DNA from: Heliomicrobium modesticaldum Ice1
GTDB lineage: Bacteria; Bacillota; Desulfitobacteriia; Heliobacteriales; Heliobacteriaceae
Direction: 5' to 3'
Assembly (NCBI RefSeq): GCF_000019165.1
Contig: NC_010337.2
Coordinates: forward strand, 1,187,001-1,251,000
Length of the DNA: 64,000 nt
Both the position numbers and the translations under genes were made by a program. The first letter of the stretch is position 1. Every line of letters starts with the position of its first letter. Of this stretch, positions 1-12,267 are shown one piece after another. Under the pieces are notes generated by a model, which worked only from the letters and a program-made list of their open reading frames with translations, searched no databases and had not been told where the DNA came from.

Positions 1-105
1 CTGATCCTGACGGTCGTCAACGAGGCGCTGCGCAAGGCCCGGGAGATGGTCAGTCAGGAGATGTCCAAGGTCACAGGCGGTCTGAAGATTCCCGGTATGT
101 TCTAA
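1..105 (+). CDS. ybaB: YbaB/EbfC nucleoid-associated protein, C-terminal end (partial)
   Basis: The window opens inside this frame. The last 34 residues are visible, with the helical run EALRKAREMVSQEMSKVTGG and the ending LKIPGMF. This is the typical C-terminus of the YbaB/EbfC family, small DNA-binding proteins of about 100 residues that coat the nucleoid. The gene sits 3 nt before recR, the standard dnaX-ybaB-recR arrangement, so the two are probably co-transcribed. The N-terminal two thirds lie outside the window. Confidence 0.85.
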   Translation: MILTVVNEALRKAREMVSQEMSKVTGGLKIPGMF

Positions 106-108
106 TCG

Positions 109-708
109 ATGCGCTACTATGCGGAACCGGTCGGACGGCTGATTGAGGAACTGTCCAAATTGCCGGGGGTGGGACCGAAAACGGCCCAGCGGCTCGCCTT
201 TCATCTGCTCCATGTACCGCGGAATGAAGCCGTTGCCCTCGCCAAGGCCATCGTGGAGGCCCATGACAAGACCCTCTACTGCTCCGTCTGCACGAACCTG
301 ACTGACCGCGACCCGTGCCGGATCTGCAGCGACGCGAACCGGGACCGAGCTGTCATCTGTGTCGTCGAGGAGCCTCGTGACGTGGTAGCCGTAGAAAAGA
401 CGCGGGAGTACCGCGGTCATTACCATGTGCTCCACGGTGCCCTGTCACCCATCGAGGGCGTCGGTCCCGAGCAGCTGCGGATCAGCCAACTGATGGCCCG
501 GCTGGCCGATCCGGAGCTAAAGGAAGTGATCGTCGCCACCAACCCCACTGTCGAGGGGGAAGCGACGGCGGCCTACCTGGCGCGGCTGATCAAGCCCATG
601 GGCGTCAAGGTGACGCGCATCGCTCACGGCCTGCCGGTGGGCGGCGACCTGGAGTACGCCGATCAGGTGACGCTGCTGCGGGCGATGGAAGGCCGGCGCG
701 AGTTGTAG
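109..708 (+). CDS. recR: Recombination mediator protein RecR
   Basis: RecR works with RecO and RecF to load RecA on gapped DNA. The 199-residue length is normal. Order of elements: N-terminal helix-hairpin-helix ([17 protein letters not shown], about residues 17-33), a C4 zinc finger with CSVC and CRIC (about 57-72), then a Toprim domain with VVEEPRD and the segment from [18 protein letters not shown], and the C-terminal [13 protein letters not shown] motif. The ATG lies 3 nt after the ybaB stop, consistent with one operon. A strong terminator follows directly. Confidence 0.97.
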   Translation: MRYYAEPVGRLIEELSKLPGVGPKTAQRLAFHLLHVPRNEAVALAKAIVEAHDKTLYCSVCTNLTDRDPCRICSDANRDRAVICVVEEPRDVVAVEKTREYRGHYHVLHGALSPIEGVGPEQLRISQLMARLADPELKEVIVATNPTVEGEATAAYLARLIKPMGVKVTRIAHGLPVGGDLEYADQVTLLRAMEGRREL

Positions 709-715
709 AATCGAC

Positions 716-760
716 AACCGGCTTGAGGGCGGAACGAGCGCCCGCAGCCGGTTTTTGTTT
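716..760 (+). terminator. Intrinsic terminator after recR
   Basis: An 8-bp stem, AACCGGCT (716-723) with AGCCGGTT (746-753), is followed by TTTTTGTTTTG. It ends the ybaB-recR unit and separates it from bofA. Confidence 0.85.
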
Positions 761-873
761 TGTCTCTTTTCCCCTTTTCGTTCTGAAATGGCGGGACAAG
801 CGTAGATTGGGTAGTGGGAGCCCCCTGCTCCTTCGGGGCTCCGCCGCAATCTGGAGAAAGGGGAGGGAGAACC

Positions 874-1146
874 GTGAATCTCACGACAGAACAGGTGGTT
901 CTGATCGGCGCCGGTGTGTTGCTGCTCATGGTGACCGGCCATCTCTTCTTACGTCCCATGCGATGGCTCTTTACGTTGGCCTTCAACTCGCTTCTGGGGG
1001 TGCTGTTGCTCGGGGGAACGAACCTGCTGGGCGCGCCTTTCGGCTTGACCTTGCCGCTAAACCCGGCTAGCGCGCTCATCGCCGGTTTCTTGGGCATCCC
1101 GGGCATGGTGCTCCTGATAATGTTGAAATATTTCATGATCTCGTGA
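874..1146 (+). CDS. bofA: Pro-sigma-K processing inhibitor BofA family protein
   Basis: A 90-residue membrane protein of the BofA/SigK-processing-inhibitor family. In spore formers BofA holds the SpoIVFB protease inactive in the outer forespore membrane until the mother cell gets the engulfment signal. The start is taken as GTG at 874, because GGGAGGGAGA stands just ahead of it; an upstream in-frame ATG at 814 has no such site. Two or three hydrophobic segments are visible (IGAGVLLLMVTGHLF; LLGVLLLGGTNLLG; the last about residues 62-85), with the family's conserved NxxxG and LGIPG elements. Position after recR matches the Bacillus recR-yaaL-bofA order, without yaaL. Confidence 0.85.
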   Translation: MNLTTEQVVLIGAGVLLLMVTGHLFLRPMRWLFTLAFNSLLGVLLLGGTNLLGAPFGLTLPLNPASALIAGFLGIPGMVLLIMLKYFMIS

Positions 1147-1282
1147 ACGCTTGCCATAAGGCAACCCTTTCGCTATAATTTTTTTGGGGATCCCGACGGG
1201 CATCGGATAGATCCGGATTTTATTTGAAGAACCCTCTCTTTTTTGCGCAAAAAAAAGGAGGAAAAAGTCGGGTGTCGAATAA

Positions 1283-4885
<3,603 letters not shown>

Positions 4886-5082
4886 GGGTTTCTCTGAGGC
4901 GGCTCTGAAAACAGCCTAAGAACAGCCGCTGGACTTTTGCAAAAAAGGCGCTCACCGGGGAGATCATCATCGACGAGATCGATGGTCATGTGGATCGCGA
5001 ATTTCAATGTAGAGATTGGGTTGAACCTGTTGAAATTCTAGATTCTAGCGGTATCGATACTTGTTCACTTATCGTCATTCTC

Positions 5083-5126
5083 GCCTTTCTGTCACCTTTG
5101 TGGGAAACAGAAAGGCCTTTCTTTTT
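5083..5126 (+). terminator. Intrinsic terminator after nifJ
   Basis: GCCTTTCTGT (5083-5092) pairs perfectly with ACAGAAAGGC (5107-5116), followed by CTTTCTTTTTCC. It lies about 200 nt past the nifJ stop. The 4886-5082 stretch before it holds no credible gene. Confidence 0.7.
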
Positions 5127-5379
5127 CCAGCTAAAGTCCGTTAATTTTGAATTCAATCCTCAAACTTGCAACGTTCAGATCAAATTGATAATCTATCGTT
5201 GACTGGTATCCAATGTTTCACTACAATTGGGTGACGTAGCCATAATGATAACATCGCCATATCTCATCAAGGGGGTTCTCCTCCTTTTCTTTTGCGCCTC
5301 GATGCCCTGTAGAAAGGTAAGATCGCCCCATCGCCGGGCATGAATTGTCAATGGCCGGGAAAAATACACGCTAGCGGAG
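5127..5379. other. Intergenic stretch without a recognised gene
   Basis: Between the nifJ terminator and the next gene nothing convincing is coded. A 70-codon frame at 4990-5202 has no ribosome site, odd composition and runs through the terminator. The stretch probably holds the promoter for the 2-oxoacid oxidoreductase operon, but no clear -35/-10 pair was found. Confidence 0.5.
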
Positions 5380-6069
5380 GTGGTGACCATTTCCGGCACG
5401 GAACGCCAACGGGTCGTCGAGGCCTATGTTGGCGAGTATGCCAGCGGAAAGAGTGAGAATGCCGTCAACCGCGCCCTGGAACTGCTGACGCAAGGCCGGC
5501 AACCAGTGACGATCGTCGACCTGGACATCGTCGAACCCTTTTACACCCTTCGGCCGATCAAAAAGGAGTTGGAGGAGAAAGGTTTGCAGGTGGTCGCCTG
5601 GGAGACGCGCGCCACCATGGGCCTCGGCGAGGCGGGGACCTTGATCCGGGGAGACATGCTCTGGTCTTTGCGCCGCGAAGGCGACCTGGTGCTGGATATC
5701 GGCTACGGTGTCGAGGGCTCCAAGACGCTCAACCTGCTCCACGGCGCCCATGAAGACCAGGACCTGCGCATCATCGCCGTCATCAACGCCTCCCGGCCCA
5801 TGACCTCCTCTGTCGAGGAGATCGTCGACCATGTGCGCGGCCTCGGGCCTGTTCACGGCCTGCTCAACAACACCCATCTGGCCGAGGAGACGGACTTGGC
5901 GATCATCCGGGAAGGGGCGCGTCTCGTCGACGGCGCCGCCCGGGAACTGGACCTCCCGGTGGTGGCCAACGCCGCCGACGAACGTTTTCAGGGGAAACTG
6001 ACGCCGGAGGACGTGCTGGGTCATCCGGTGCGTTTTTTGCAGCGCTTCATGCCCCGATCCTTTTGGTAA
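5380..6069 (+). CDS. P-loop nucleotide-binding protein of the 2-oxoacid oxidoreductase operon
   Basis: About 229 residues. Near the N-terminus is GEYASGKS, a GxxxxGKS Walker A motif (about residues 17-24), then IVDLDIVEPF, resembling the switch/Walker B region of the CobQ/MinD-like P-loop class. No known enzyme family could be named. It is the first gene before the alpha subunit of the oxidoreductase, so a role in assembly, cofactor loading or control of that enzyme is inferred. The start is unclear: GCGGAGG at 5374-5380 overlaps GTG 5380 and GTG 5383, which leaves almost no spacing. A rare ATT at 5389 is at the ideal distance. Confidence 0.7.
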   Translation: MVTISGTERQRVVEAYVGEYASGKSENAVNRALELLTQGRQPVTIVDLDIVEPFYTLRPIKKELEEKGLQVVAWETRATMGLGEAGTLIRGDMLWSLRREGDLVLDIGYGVEGSKTLNLLHGAHEDQDLRIIAVINASRPMTSSVEEIVDHVRGLGPVHGLLNNTHLAEETDLAIIREGARLVDGAARELDLPVVANAADERFQGKLTPEDVLGHPVRFLQRFMPRSFW

Positions 6070-6163
6070 CAGCAGTTTTAGAGGCTGGGCCAATCGGGAC
6101 AATCGTCGCCCGAAGCATTCGTACGACGAGCCAACATACACGTTCAGGAGGTGTGCCTGACCT

Positions 6164-7249
6164 ATGGCAAACAAGCCGATTCAAGGCGAAAAGCGGATGT
6201 TCATGACCGGCAATGAGGTCTGCGCCTACGCGGCCTTGGCCGCTGGCGCGGACATCATGTACGGCTACCCCATCACGCCGCAAAACGAGATCATGCACTA
6301 CTGGACACGCCTGGCGCCCAAGTACAACCGGAGCTTTTTGCAGACCGAGGACGAGATCTCAGCCGGTTTTACCACCTGCGGCGGCGTCCTCTCGGGCAAG
6401 CGGGCCTTTACGGCTACGGCGGGCCCCGGCAATACGCTCATGCAGGAGCCCATGTCGATGGCCGAGATGATGCGCATCCCCGCCGTCTTCATCATCCAGC
6501 AGCGGGGCGGCCCGTCGACGGCTACCGTCATTTATTCCCAACAAGAAGTGACCATGACCTGCTACGGCGCCAACGGCGAAGGCTTGCGCATCGTCTATTC
6601 GACGGCCAACCACCAGGAGCTCTACGATTACACGATCAAGGCCTTCAATACGGCCTGGAAATACCGCTTCCCCACCTTCGTCCTCGGCGACGGCTACCAA
6701 GCCAAGATGCGCGAGTCGCTGACCATCTATGACCCGGAACTGCAGGGCATCCAGATGGTCGATACCTACCCCCTCGTCGGCCTGCCCGGCAAAGCCGGAG
6801 CAGACCGCGACCCGGCCCACCTGCGCAACACCTACAATACGGAAGAGGAGCTCTATGAGGTTGTCAAGGATCTGGTGACGACGTACGAAAAATTCGCCCC
6901 CGAGATCGTCGAGCACACGACGAAGGAATGCGATGACGCCGAAGTGGTCATCCTCTGCCACGGCATCGTCTCCCGCGCCGCCGTCGAGGCCATCGGCGAA
7001 TTGCGGGCCGCAGGCATCAAGGCCGGCATGTTCCGTCCCATCACCCTGCGCCCCTTCCCGACAGCGCCGCTGCGCAACGTCGTCCAGAAGGCGAAAAAGC
7101 TGCTCATCGTCGAGTCGGCGGAAGGGCAGTTCGCCCGACTGGCGCTGCCGTCTCTCTACGGCCTCACCACGCCGATGGAGACCATCTTCAAGCCGGGCCA
7201 GGGCATCACATCTGACGAAATCGTCAAGAAAATCAAGGATATGGCCTAA
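6164..7249 (+). CDS. korA: 2-oxoacid:ferredoxin oxidoreductase, alpha subunit
   Basis: A 361-residue pyrimidine-binding chain of a four-subunit 2-oxoacid:ferredoxin oxidoreductase. Visible are MTGNEVCAYAALAAGADIMYGYPITPQNEIMHYW at the N-terminus (positions 6201-6303), ATAGPGNTLMQEPMSMAEMM and the QQRGGPSTAT motif that shapes the substrate pocket, then the C-terminal CoA-type domain. An AGGAGGTG site precedes the ATG. Substrate cannot be fixed from sequence: 2-oxoglutarate (Kor) fits the operon layout and the absence of a fused chain, branched-chain 2-oxoacids (Vor) are the alternative. It is the second gene of a tight alpha-beta-gamma-delta operon. Confidence 0.9.
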   Translation: MANKPIQGEKRMFMTGNEVCAYAALAAGADIMYGYPITPQNEIMHYWTRLAPKYNRSFLQTEDEISAGFTTCGGVLSGKRAFTATAGPGNTLMQEPMSMAEMMRIPAVFIIQQRGGPSTATVIYSQQEVTMTCYGANGEGLRIVYSTANHQELYDYTIKAFNTAWKYRFPTFVLGDGYQAKMRESLTIYDPELQGIQMVDTYPLVGLPGKAGADRDPAHLRNTYNTEEELYEVVKDLVTTYEKFAPEIVEHTTKECDDAEVVILCHGIVSRAAVEAIGELRAAGIKAGMFRPITLRPFPTAPLRNVVQKAKKLLIVESAEGQFARLALPSLYGLTTPMETIFKPGQGITSDEIVKKIKDMA

Positions 7250-7264
7250 GGGGAGGGTGACGCG

Positions 7265-8029
<765 letters not shown>

Positions 8030-8031
8030 CC

Positions 8032-8601
8032 ATGGCCAAAGTTATCAAAATCGCCCTCGCCGGCGAAGGCGGCCAGGGTGTACAGTCCGTCGCTGAGATC
8101 CTCACCGAGGCGGCCAACGAGGAAGGAAAGGAAGCCCTCTATATCCCCAACTTCGGCGTCGAACAGCGGGGCGGCGTCTCCATCGCCTTCGTCCAGATCT
8201 CGGACAAGGAGAAGGTGGGCTCGCCCAAGTTTGAGAAGGCCGACATCGTCATCGCCCTCTCTGACCGCGCCATCCGCCGCTGCGCCCAGTATGTCGACGG
8301 GAACACGGTCTTTGTCTATGACACCTTCATCGAAGGCGTCGAAGACGACCTGCCGAAAGGCGCCAAAAAGGTCATCGGCATCCCCGCCATCGAAACGGCC
8401 AAGAACGAACTGCACCCTCGGGTGTTCAACATCATCATCATGGGCGCCGTTGTCCGCGCCACCCACGTCGTCAGCGAAGAGCGCGCCAAACAAGCCCTGG
8501 AAGACAAGCTGGGTTACAAGTTCGAGCAGGACCCCAAACTGCGCGAGCTGAACTACCGCGCCCTGGAGCGGGGCATGCAACTGGTGGAGGGGCAATTGTA
8601 A
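8032..8601 (+). CDS. korC: 2-oxoacid:ferredoxin oxidoreductase, gamma subunit
   Basis: The 189-residue gamma chain starts with the family's IALAGEGGQGVQSVAEIL and continues with YIPNFGVEQRGGVSIAFVQIS, the typical nucleotide/CoA-side motifs of the POR gamma family. Its ATG is 2 nt after the beta stop, with AGGAGGGG inside the beta coding end, so the two are translationally linked. Length is usual for the family. Function is as a partner of the alpha and beta chains in one cytoplasmic complex. Confidence 0.92.
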   Translation: MAKVIKIALAGEGGQGVQSVAEILTEAANEEGKEALYIPNFGVEQRGGVSIAFVQISDKEKVGSPKFEKADIVIALSDRAIRRCAQYVDGNTVFVYDTFIEGVEDDLPKGAKKVIGIPAIETAKNELHPRVFNIIIMGAVVRATHVVSEERAKQALEDKLGYKFEQDPKLRELNYRALERGMQLVEGQL

Positions 8602-8725
8602 GATTGCACCGCCATAAAGAGGACGGAAGCGACGAAGGCTGTATCGTGAACCGTCCCCCAAAGGGCAGGAAAGCCCGGCAGGGCAATGGGATTCGGAACC
8701 GCATAGACAAGGAGGTGCGTCTTCC

Positions 8726-8998
8726 GTGGCTGAATGGAAGGTCTATACGATTGAGAGCGGCAAAGGGCGCCACAGCGTCTTCCCCGGCCTCTGCAAAGGC
8801 TGCGGGCTCTGCATCGAAAAGTGCCCGACCGACACGCTCACCTGGTCAAAGAAACTGGGCGTCTACGGCACCCCTGCCGTCGAGGTGCAGCAGGACCCCG
8901 CCTGCATCGCCTGCGGCATCTGCCAGCACGTCTGTCCCGACTGCGCCATCGTCGTCGAGAAGCTGAAGCCGGAGGAGCAGAAGAAGCCGAAGGCGTAA
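8726..8998 (+). CDS. korD: 2-oxoacid:ferredoxin oxidoreductase, delta (ferredoxin-like) subunit
   Basis: A 90-residue 2[4Fe-4S] protein. CKGCGLCIEKCP (about residues 23-34) and CIACGICQHVCP (about 62-73) are the two cluster motifs. The GTG start at 8726 is set by GGAGGTG at 8711. It lies 124 nt after gamma, in a gap without a visible gene or terminator. In the complex it hands electrons from the catalytic beta chain to free ferredoxin. A charged Lys/Glu-rich tail ends the protein. Placing delta last, rather than first, is common in Firmicutes. Confidence 0.92.
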   Translation: MAEWKVYTIESGKGRHSVFPGLCKGCGLCIEKCPTDTLTWSKKLGVYGTPAVEVQQDPACIACGICQHVCPDCAIVVEKLKPEEQKKPKA

Positions 8999-9117
8999 GG
9001 GTAAAGCCGATCGGCAGGATGGGCTGACCAGAATAGGCTGACAATACCGAAGCCGAAAGACAAGGGCAAAGCATAAAGGGCAGAACAGCGCTGATCGGCT
9101 CAACCGTCTATGGATTA

Positions 9118-9158
9118 AAAAGGAGGCCTCTGGCACTTGCATCGGGCCTCCTTTTGCG
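9118..9158 (+). terminator. Intrinsic terminator before tRNA-Ala
   Basis: AAAAGGAGGC (9118-9127) pairs with GCCTCCTTTT (9146-9155). It ends the oxidoreductase operon and carries the tRNA promoter's -35 box in its loop. Confidence 0.8.
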
Positions 9159-9165
9159 ATATAAT
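9137..9165 (+). promoter_or_regulatory. Sigma-A type promoter of tRNA-Ala
   Basis: TTGCAT (9137-9142), a 17-nt spacer, and a perfect TATAAT (9160-9165), ending 14 nt before the tRNA 5' end. The -35 box is in the loop of the upstream terminator. Confidence 0.75.
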
Positions 9166-9179
9166 ACTTTTCGTCACGT

Positions 9180-9255
9180 GGGGGTGTAGCTCAGCTGGGA
9201 GAGCGCCTGCTTCGCATGCAGGAGGCCAGCGGTTCGATCCCGCTCATCTCCACCA
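9180..9255 (+). tRNA. tRNA-Ala, anticodon CGC
   Basis: A full cloverleaf of 76 nt including an encoded CCA end. Acceptor GGGGGTG (9180-9186) pairs with CATCTCC (9245-9251) using two G-U pairs; anticodon stem CCTGC/GCAGG encloses the loop TTCGCAT, giving anticodon CGC, which reads GCG codons; the T-arm holds GGTTCGATCCC. The commoner alanine tRNA has TGC. A CGC species suits a GC-rich genome. A promoter is at 9137 and a terminator at 9271. Confidence 0.96.
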
Positions 9256-9270
9256 ACATGCAATAATTGA

Positions 9271-9313
9271 AACCGTTGTATTTTGACTTAGGCTCAGAAT
9301 ACAACGGTTTTTG
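9271..9313 (+). terminator. Terminator after tRNA-Ala
   Basis: A 12-bp perfect stem, AACCGTTGTATT (9271-9282) with AATACAACGGTT (9298-9309), ending in TTTTTG. Confidence 0.85.
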
Positions 9314-9460
9314 CGTTTGTGTCCTATTTCTGCTATTTGTTTAAAAATTAAAACAAAGTGATTATATTGCTTTATTATATTCACATTTTTTCTAGCTATT
9401 GTAATTATGTTGACTTTTTGGAGTTTTAGTTTAAAAATAGACATGAAAGGGGTGAGCGCG

Positions 9461-10051
9461 GTGTCGGATAAGTGTGCAATTTTCATTGATGGTGGATACC
9501 TAGACAAAGTTTTTCAAGATGAGTTTGGTTCTCCAAGGGTAGACTATCTTAAATTGTCCAAGTGGCTTTCCCGGGGAACGAGTATTTTTCGGACATATTA
9601 CTATAACTGCTTACCTTATCAAAGTAATCCTCCTACAACTGAAGAAAGTCAGCGGTTTTCCAAAAAACAGGCTTTTTACGGACGGTTAAAACAACTTGAG
9701 CGGTATGAGGTTCGTTTGGGAAAACTAGAATTTCGTGGAAATAGGCAGGATGGAACACCGATTTTCGTGCAAAAACGTGTAGATATTTTGCTAGGCGTTG
9801 ACTTAGCGTTGCTTGCTGCAAAGAACAGAATAACACACGCAACAATTTTTGCTGGAGATAGCGATTTTTTACCGGCTATTAGTGTAGCTAAAAATGAGGG
9901 CGTGTTAATTACCTTGGCCCATGGAGGAGCGAGTAATCCTCCTCACGACGACTTGTGGCGCGAAGCAGATGAAAGAATTCAATTAGATACAACGGTCGTA
10001 AATTCTATTCTAAGGCAGAACCCACGCATCTTTAATAAAAAAGTCTGCTAA
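9461..10051 (+). CDS. NYN/LabA-like (PIN-fold) domain protein
   Basis: 196 residues when started at GTG 9461, which AAAGGGGTGA precedes; an ATG at 9443 is less well placed. AIFIDGGYLDKVF near the N-terminus holds the first acidic residue. KRVDILLGVDLALLA and IFAGDSDFLPAISVAKNEG supply the other acidic active-site residues of NYN (DUF88) domains, predicted Mg-dependent RNases related to PIN. Base composition is clearly more AT-rich than the flanking genes and the gene sits between a tRNA and a transposase, so it was probably acquired. Its target is unknown; NYN proteins act in RNA processing or as toxins, and no antitoxin-like partner is visible. Confidence 0.8.
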   Translation: MSDKCAIFIDGGYLDKVFQDEFGSPRVDYLKLSKWLSRGTSIFRTYYYNCLPYQSNPPTTEESQRFSKKQAFYGRLKQLERYEVRLGKLEFRGNRQDGTPIFVQKRVDILLGVDLALLAAKNRITHATIFAGDSDFLPAISVAKNEGVLITLAHGGASNPPHDDLWREADERIQLDTTVVNSILRQNPRIFNKKVC

Positions 10052-10147
10052 TCCCCTGTCTGAGGCGCTGTTGGAGAATTGTCATGAAAACGCGACAATT
10101 CCCACGGGAAAATGGATGTAATTAGATTAATTTCCAGAAAATTTTAA

Positions 10148-10214
10148 AGGATTCCCGTTACCTTTGTCGAAGTGAGTGGTTGCAAAGCAAAACACTGAAC
10201 AAAGGGGGAATCCT
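10148..10214 (+). promoter_or_regulatory. Hairpin masking the transposase ribosome-binding site
   Basis: AGGATTCCC plus CCTTTGT (10148-10167, 4-nt bulge) is complementary to ACAAAGG plus GGGAATCCT (10199-10214). The 3' arm contains the AAAGGGGG ribosome site of the transposase start at 10217. Some IS elements use such a stem to prevent translation from read-through transcripts. Here that role is inferred. Confidence 0.5.
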
Positions 10215-10216
10215 CA

Positions 10217-11578
10217 GTGCAAAGCGTAGCACAGCCACTCGAAGAAGTCCAGAAAATTTTTTGTAGAACACCTGGTGGAAAAAAAGCGGGCCGACTAATT
10301 CAACATTTTACGCAGTACGCCTCAAAGGTATATGGCTTTTCGCAGATGGTCCGTCAAGCAAAGGATGGTCGCAAACAACCCCGTATCAAAGCCCCAGCCA
10401 TTTTTACCGTCGCTTTTTTTGGCGCCTTTTTCTGTATGGAAAGTATGGAGCAGATGGACCGTTGGCAAAAAACCGGGGTATTCCGTCAATTGGTTCCCAA
10501 AAACATTCGATTGCCATCACATGATACGGTGCGACAAGCCTTGATGAAATGGGATCTAAAAGAGCAACGAAAGCAGCATAACTGTGTGATCCAGCGATAT
10601 AAGGAGCAACGCGGCCCGCAGAAGGAAAGCATCAATGGTTGGCGAGTGACTGCCATCGATGGCGTGGAGTTATTCCACACCAAGGCCTATCGTTGTCCCG
10701 AATGCCTTACGCGCGAACACCGCGACAAAACCACCGACTATTATCATGCGGTCGTAGTCGCTCAACAGGTTGGCGGCAACGCGAACCTGATTTATGACTG
10801 GGAAATGCGAAAGCCTCAGGATGGGGTGGACAAGGATGAAGGAGAAACCACCGTCGCCCAACGATTGATCCGACGTATGGCCGAGACCTATGGAAAAATA
10901 ACGGATGTATACACGTTAGACGCGCTGTTTGCCAAAGCACCCGTCATTCATGCCGCTCTGGATGCAGGCGCTCATGTAGTTGTTCGCATGAAAGAAGAAC
11001 GTCGACGGATAATGAAAGAGGCAAATGCCTGCTTTGCGAACCGGCTTCCGGACTCCACTTGGGAAGAAAGAGATGGAAAAGGGAATACCGTTTACGTTCA
11101 AGCTTGGGACGAAGAGGGATTGGCACAATGGCCGCAAGTTCGCGTGCCCATGCGAATCGTAAAAATCATTCGTCATACCAACAAGACAGTCATCGAAGCA
11201 AACAAAGAAGTCTTTGTCACTGATGTGGTGGAGCGCTGGATAGCAACCACATGCTCATCCGAAAAAGCGGATACCCAGACGATCGCACAAATTGCCGCCG
11301 CTCGTTGGGATATTGAGAATATTGGATTTCGCAACCTTAAGACGTTCAACGCCTTGGACCACTGCTTCGTGCACGATTCGGTGGCGATCAAAGCGATGAT
11401 CGGATTTCAAGTGCTGGCTTTTAATCTTAAGCGATTGTTTTTCTTTCACCACCTCCCTGCCTCTCGTCATCGAGATGTGCCGCTTCGATATCTCATTGAT
11501 GAGATGCGCGAAGCGACGAGGTGGGTATCTTTACATCTATATCGTTGGGTCTGGGAGTGGGGCTTATCTACTGCCTAG
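10217..11578 (+). CDS. IS4-type DDE transposase
   Basis: 453 residues, intact. The acidic triad can be read as D in VTAIDGVELF (about residue 150), D in VYTLDALFAKAP (about 235) and E in AARWDIENIGFRNLK (about 370), the fold of IS4-like DDE transposases with an inserted beta-strand domain. GTG 10217 is chosen because AAAGGGGG lies 8 nt upstream; an internal ATG would remove conserved sequence. The exact ends of the insertion sequence could not be fixed: no convincing terminal repeats or target duplication were found by eye in 10052-10216 and 11579-11700. It lies in an AT-richer accessory stretch with other mobile debris. Confidence 0.85.
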   Translation: MQSVAQPLEEVQKIFCRTPGGKKAGRLIQHFTQYASKVYGFSQMVRQAKDGRKQPRIKAPAIFTVAFFGAFFCMESMEQMDRWQKTGVFRQLVPKNIRLPSHDTVRQALMKWDLKEQRKQHNCVIQRYKEQRGPQKESINGWRVTAIDGVELFHTKAYRCPECLTREHRDKTTDYYHAVVVAQQVGGNANLIYDWEMRKPQDGVDKDEGETTVAQRLIRRMAETYGKITDVYTLDALFAKAPVIHAALDAGAHVVVRMKEERRRIMKEANACFANRLPDSTWEERDGKGNTVYVQAWDEEGLAQWPQVRVPMRIVKIIRHTNKTVIEANKEVFVTDVVERWIATTCSSEKADTQTIAQIAAARWDIENIGFRNLKTFNALDHCFVHDSVAIKAMIGFQVLAFNLKRLFFFHHLPASRHRDVPLRYLIDEMREATRWVSLHLYRWVWEWGLSTA

Positions 11579-11912
11579 CTGACCAAGGGTGAAAGGGTGG
11601 GATTGCCTATCGAAGCACTGGTATAAACAAGGTGTTTTTTTCCATAAACTTGCGTAGGATAAATGCAACTGTCGACTGGATAATTTAAACATTTAAAGAG
11701 AGAATTGGTATCGCCATTAAATCGGTTAACCGTAAGAGGTCGCTCATTTGCTTGGTGCTATTTCGATTGCGTAGGTTCTGATTCTAAGGCCATAAAGAGC
11801 CAAATATTTCTCGGAAAAAGTTTTTAATTGCGTATTGACTTTATCGCCGTTGGGAATAGAATAAGGTATAGAATACTTACTAGCGTTCGCGAGGACGTTA
11901 GGCAGAATGAAC
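11579..11912. other. Intergenic stretch downstream of the transposase
   Basis: About 330 AT-rich nt with no credible gene on either strand. It probably contains the undefined right end of the IS element. A possible promoter, TTGACT-16 nt-TAGAAT, lies at about 11835-11862, pointing toward the hairpin at 11913; a short transcript of under 100 nt could arise here, but nothing conserved was recognised. Confidence 0.4.
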
Positions 11913-11950
11913 AGCTCCCCTCCTTTCTTTTTGAGAAGGGGGGCTTTTCC
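11913..11950 (+). terminator. Terminator-like hairpin
   Basis: AGCTCCCCT at 11913-11921 pairs with AGGGGGGCT at 11937-11945, followed by TTTTCCTTTG. No gene clearly ends just before it. Confidence 0.5.
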
Positions 11951-11979
11951 TTTGTTTTCGGCAAAACACAGAACCTACT

Positions 11980-12267
11980 GTGAGCGGTCATTGGACCAGG
12001 TGCACGGTCGACGTCATCTACGATCCGGCCGATATCGCCGAATTGACCATCGAATACGCCGACCATGCGCCTTGGAAAGCGCGGCGACTCGTCATTGGCG
12101 AGCGCACCGGCCCACGGCCGAAACTGCCGGGGCGCCTCAGCCCGTAGAGCGCCGATTCATCGCGACTGCTCGCCGCGGCAACCCAACAAAAGGAGCAACG
12201 AAAAACGCGACAGGCCCCGGTTGTTTCCTACCGAACGGTGAGAAAGGAAGGGAACAAGGGTGTTTGA
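11980..12267 (+). pseudogene. Mu/TnsB-like transposase, C-terminal remnant
   Basis: One reading frame shows VDVIYDPADIAELTIEY, then WKARRLVIGERTGPRPKLP and, past an in-frame TAG at 12145-12147, SRLLAAATQQKEQRK...VSYRTVRKEG and a natural-looking stop at 12265. This is the C-terminal end of the Mu-type/TnsB-like DDE transposases that are paired with an ExeA/TnsC-like ATPase. The catalytic core is missing and the TAG interrupts what is left, so it is dead. Sequence upstream of about 11980 is unrelated. Identification rests on recognised family motifs; no database search was run. Confidence 0.7.

Noticed and set aside
4990-5202. Possible small gene after nifJ
   Set aside because: Contains the nifJ terminator, has no ribosome site and does not resemble any family.
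9180-10051. Genomic-island attachment site at the tRNA-Ala 3' end
   Set aside because: No direct repeat of the tRNA 3' end was found downstream and no integrase gene is present.
10052-11700. Exact ends of the IS4-type element
   Set aside because: Looked for inverted ends around AATCCC and CCTTTG on both sides. The match is too weak and no target duplication was found, so no boundaries are given.
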